From: Natrinema versiforme
GTDB lineage: Archaea; Halobacteriota; Halobacteria; Halobacteriales; Natrialbaceae
Direction of reading: 5' to 3'
NCBI RefSeq assembly: GCF_005576615.1
Contig: NZ_CP040330.1
Coordinates: 3,596,001 to 3,660,000 of the forward strand
Length of the DNA stretch: 64,000 nt
The notes below the pieces were generated by a model, which saw only the letters and a program-made list of their open reading frames with translations, did no database searches and was not told the origin of the DNA. Below are positions 60,436-64,000 of this stretch, in pieces (positions within the stretch are counted from its first letter, which is position 1; each line of letters starts with the position of its first letter). The position numbers and the translations under genes are program-made.

Positions 60436-60556
60436 TCGGTGGACAGCGTAGTCAAGTGACGCGATTCCCCACCCGGCCTAAAGGCCGGGGTTCCCTCGCT
60501 GCTTAAAGATGGCCGCTAGCGGAGGGTTCAATGCATCGTGGTCCTAACGAGGGAGT

Positions 60557-60721
60557 ATGAACTGCCACTATTGCGACCGCGAGGCTGCCTTCGCCGCGGA
60601 GTCCGACGGGCTCAAAGTTGGCCTCTGTGAGGAGCACTTTCGCGAGCGGCTGCAAGAGCTCGCGGAGGCAGACGGGCTCGAGAGCCTGAAGGAGAAAGTC
60701 GACGTCGACCGCGCCGAATAA
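60557..60721 (+). CDS. 54-aa zinc-binding-like small protein (DUF6757-like)
   Basis: ATG 60557 gives MNCHYCDREAAFAAESDGLK then VGLCEEHFRERLQELAEADG, a CxxC...CxxH zinc-knuckle pattern on a helical tail. It matches my memory of a conserved haloarchaeal family (DUF6757). The gene ends 8 nt before the convergent ferredoxin gene and lies just outside the TnpB element. Confidence 0.7.
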   Translation: MNCHYCDREAAFAAESDGLKVGLCEEHFRERLQELAEADGLESLKEKVDVDRAE

Positions 60722-60729
60722 GGCGTCCG

Positions 60730-61975
<1,246 letters not shown>

Positions 61976-62039
61976 GGTAGGTACATGGCCAGAGCGGAGG
62001 AAAGAGCGCGGCTTTCGAGCGCCGCCCCGTTATCACCGC

Positions 62040-62189
62040 TCAGGAGAAGACGCGAAAGGAGGTGCTACCGCAGGGACAGCCGTCCGAGCTGCCGATCGGC
62101 CGAACCTCGTCCGGCGAGAGCCAGACCGCAAGCGCCCGGCCACAGTCCGTACATCGTGCTGCGCCCTTCCGCCGTGACTGTGCTTCCAT
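62040..62189 (-). CDS. 49-aa zinc-ribbon protein
   Basis: A short ORF from ATG 62189: MEAQSRRKGAARCTDCGRAL, then AVWLSPDEVRPIGSSDGCPC and GSTSFRVFS. It has CxxC and CxC pairs spaced as in one zinc ribbon, a sequence style seen repeatedly in haloarchaea for tiny zinc-finger proteins. The function is unknown. Confidence 0.65.
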   Translation of the reverse strand: MEAQSRRKGAARCTDCGRALAVWLSPDEVRPIGSSDGCPCGSTSFRVFS

Positions 62190-62295
62190 AGAGCGTTCTT
62201 CGTCCGCACAGCATATAAGCAGTCTGTGAGTTCAATGCGAGTCGGCGGACGCCTACTCCCGCCGTAACAACAGCCGCGCGGGCCTCGAGCGCGAG

Positions 62296-63468
62296 TCAGT
62301 AGCCCAGCGAGAACGCCCAGTTAACCGCCAGTGCGGCGAAGACGAGGGCGAGCAACGCACCGAGAAAGCCGAAGGAGACGCCCCAACCGAACAGATCCGC
62401 CAGCGTGCCGGTTATCACCGACCCCAGTGCGCCGACGAAGCCGTAGACGGTGCGAACGAGTCCGAACCCCGCGCTGCGCTCGGCCGCGGAGAGTTCGTCC
62501 ATGAACCGGGGCAGGAGCGCCGCGCCCCAGCCGAGGCCGATCCCGAGGAGGGTGGTCCCCGCGACGACGGAGACGGGCCCCGGAACGGCGATGAACAGGC
62601 CGAAGCCGGCGACCGAGAGCACCATACAGGCCGCCGTGGTGACCTCGCGGCCGTACCGATCGGAGGCCGCCCCCACGCCCACCTGCGTGATCCCCTGAAC
62701 GACGAAGTAGCCGCCGAAGACGAGACTCGCCGTCGTCGCGGACTGGCCGCGATAGGCGACGAGGAAGGTCGGCAGGAACGAGGAGGTCGCCTGCCAGACG
62801 AAATCGCCCAGAATCGCGAGGACGCACGTAAAGGCGATCTTCGGTCGGGAGAGCAGTTCGACGAGCGGCGCGAGTTCGAAGCGCGAGGCCATCGGCTGGT
62901 CGGGCCGCTGGGGCGCGGTGGGCCGAACCGAGCGGGCGAACAGGACGAAGATCGGCACGGCGACGACGGTGCCGACCGCGATCGCGGCGCGCCAGCCGTA
63001 CCGAACGGCGATCCACGCGGCGACTGGCGGCGCGACGAGTCCCGCGATCGGACCGCCGCTGTTGTGGACGCCGATCGCGGCCCCGATTTCGTCGTAGGTC
63101 CGGGTCAGCAGCGACGTCGCGACGCTGTAGTGGAGGCCAGCGACGGCCCCGAGCACGATGGTTCCGACGACGAAGACCGGAAACAGCGGCGCGACCGCGA
63201 GGAAGGCGCTCGCGACGGCCGTCCCGCCGACGGCGACCAGAATGATCCGCCGCTCGCCGTACTTGTCCGCGAAGACGCCGCTGGGGAACTGCGAGCAGAA
63301 GTACGCCATCCACATCCCCGTCAGCGCGAGGCCGATCACCGAGTTCGAGATGCCGAACTCCGCGGTGATCTGTGGCACCACCGGACTGATCACCAGCCTG
63401 CCGGCCATCGTCGCCAGAAAGGCGAGCGTACACATCGCGAGGACGGTTTCCTTGTATCGCCAGCGCAT
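62296..63468 (-). CDS. MFS transporter
   Basis: A 390-aa major facilitator protein with 12 predicted helices from MRWRYKETVLAMCTLAFLAT. The loop 2-3 motif A is SGVFADKYGERRIILVAVGG. It repeats in the second half as GAASDRYGREVTTAACMVLS. Length and layout fit the proton-linked sugar/drug group; the substrate is unknown. Confidence 0.92.
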   Translation of the reverse strand: MRWRYKETVLAMCTLAFLATMAGRLVISPVVPQITAEFGISNSVIGLALTGMWMAYFCSQFPSGVFADKYGERRIILVAVGGTAVASAFLAVAPLFPVFVVGTIVLGAVAGLHYSVATSLLTRTYDEIGAAIGVHNSGGPIAGLVAPPVAAWIAVRYGWRAAIAVGTVVAVPIFVLFARSVRPTAPQRPDQPMASRFELAPLVELLSRPKIAFTCVLAILGDFVWQATSSFLPTFLVAYRGQSATTASLVFGGYFVVQGITQVGVGAASDRYGREVTTAACMVLSVAGFGLFIAVPGPVSVVAGTTLLGIGLGWGAALLPRFMDELSAAERSAGFGLVRTVYGFVGALGSVITGTLADLFGWGVSFGFLGALLALVFAALAVNWAFSLGY

Positions 63469-63712
63469 CAGTCGACCTCGAGTAGTCCTGTTATCGAAAT
63501 CATCACGTCGGCTGTAGTCACTCGTGGCTCATCGATTCCGACTGATGAGGGTATTGCTCCCGGCAGGCGACGCTGGATCGCAGTTCGATGGCGGTCGGCG
63601 ACGACCGTCGAGCGCCGGTGGGACCTCCAGTCACTCACGGCGCGCCGTCACGCCGGACGGCCCGCGGGACATCGAGCGCATCGCTTTTGCGACTCCCGCC
63701 GAATACACGGCT

Positions 63713-64000
63713 ATGGATCTCACTCATCGTCCCCGACGGCTTCGACAGGACCGGGTGCGCGGCCTCGTCAGCGAGACGAGCCTCGAGCCCGCCGATCTCA
63801 TCGCACCGGTGTTCGTCGACGCGACGACCGACGAACGCCGGCCGATCGAGTCGATGCCCGGCCACGACCGCGTGCCGATCGACGGGATCGTCGACCGGGT
63901 CGAGGAAGTCCTCGAGACCGGCGTCGAGGCGGTCATGCTGTTCGGGATTCCGGCGTCGAAAGACCCCGAGGGGAGCCGCGCGTGGGCCGAAGACGGCGTC
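63713..64000 (+). CDS. hemB: Delta-aminolevulinic acid dehydratase, 5' part only
   Basis: The first 96 codons of porphobilinogen synthase, starting MDLTHRPRRLRQDRVRGLVS at ATG 63713, with LIAPVFVDATTDERRPIESM and VEAVMLFGIPASKDPEGSRA. The segment matches HemB N-termini; the zinc/Schiff-base residues lie beyond the window. It supplies tetrapyrrole for heme and siroheme, the latter needed by the reductase at 44091. Runs off the right edge. Confidence 0.92.
   Translation, partial: MDLTHRPRRLRQDRVRGLVSETSLEPADLIAPVFVDATTDERRPIESMPGHDRVPIDGIVDRVEEVLETGVEAVMLFGIPASKDPEGSRAWAEDGV

Larger units (their letters stand above)
58951..60505 (-). mobile_element. IS1341-type (IS200/IS605 superfamily) TnpB-only element
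   Basis: A tnpB gene on the minus strand (59014-60249) with no tnpA. Beyond its 3' end lies a subterminal hairpin (CCCCACCG-TTCA-CGGCGGGG, 58960-58979) within TGAC...CTTCCCC. Beyond the 5' side is another hairpin of the same style and orientation (CCCGGCC-TAAA-GGCCGGG, 60472-60489) within TGAC...TTCCC. The first should be the right end and the 3' part of the guide (omega) RNA. Exact boundaries are estimated. Confidence 0.7.

Overview
The window is from a haloarchaeon, most likely of the Natrialbales (Natrinema/Haloterrigena/Natronorubrum type). The evidence is high GC, very acidic proteins, pervasive CTCGAG (Leu-Glu) codon pairs, archaeal information-processing genes (SRP54, FtsY, aIF6, L39e, L31e, LX, prefoldin, NMD3, RadA), Tat-type signal peptides, and many leaderless genes with a TATA-like box about 28-32 nt before the start codon. 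All calls come from reading the sequence; no database search was possible.

Layout. 1-5735: 5' end of srp54, a solitary HicB-like protein, a Tat-secreted protein, a flavin disulfide reductase, an aldo/keto reductase broken by two 1-nt deletions, and two divergent rhodaneses. 5736-6373: 76-bp tandem repeats. 6374-13871: polysaccharide-deacetylase-like lipoprotein, rubrerythrin-like protein, thiE-thiM, an acetyltransferase, htpX, and PspAB split from htpX by a small inserted cassette. 14312-18482: GAF histidine kinase, PQQ-type beta-propeller, radA. 18840-27934: an iron-regulated siderophore operon of six overlapping genes (2,4-diaminobutyrate aminotransferase and decarboxylase, two IucA/IucC synthetases, N-acetyltransferase, N-monooxygenase) behind two DtxR-type operators. 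It should make a schizokinen/rhizobactin-like citrate hydroxamate. 28027-30993: sufU, an atypical receiver protein and sufS. 31325-33508: remnant of a winged-helix regulator and an ABC exporter. 33565-38507: DUF424, TPR protein, FAD amine oxidase, 2',3'-cyclic phosphodiesterase, secreted HExxH protein. 38634-43032: L39e-L31e-aIF6, then LX-prefoldin alpha-FtsY. 44023-47526: a siroheme nitrite/sulfite reductase followed by an FrhB-like F420 protein carrying two [4Fe-4S] motifs. 48303-57471: AEC transporter, NMD3, Trm5/Taw2-like methyltransferase, XPD/DinG-like helicase, an odd tRNA-like gene, YkgJ protein and small haloarchaeal families. 57717-64000: PHP phosphoesterase, an IS1341-type TnpB element, ferredoxin, TrmB regulator, MFS transporter and the start of hemB.

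The more unusual signals are structural. (1) The last codons plus stop of three genes (tssA, htpX, sufS) reappear downstream, as if small elements had inserted at gene ends and displaced the old 3' end. (2) Short perfect palindromes with 3-nt loops occur in or near genes; four lie in a row inside the FAD amine oxidase ORF. (3) Two operons begin with a 22-26-codon leader ORF whose stop overlaps the GTG start of the first enzyme (GTGA). (4) Five nucleotide-identical 36-bp in-frame repeats lie in a tRNA-modification gene. (5) A tRNA-like gene has a plausible promoter but non-canonical anticodon and T arms. (6) A TnpB element has a divergent companion ORF frameshifted right after its ATG.
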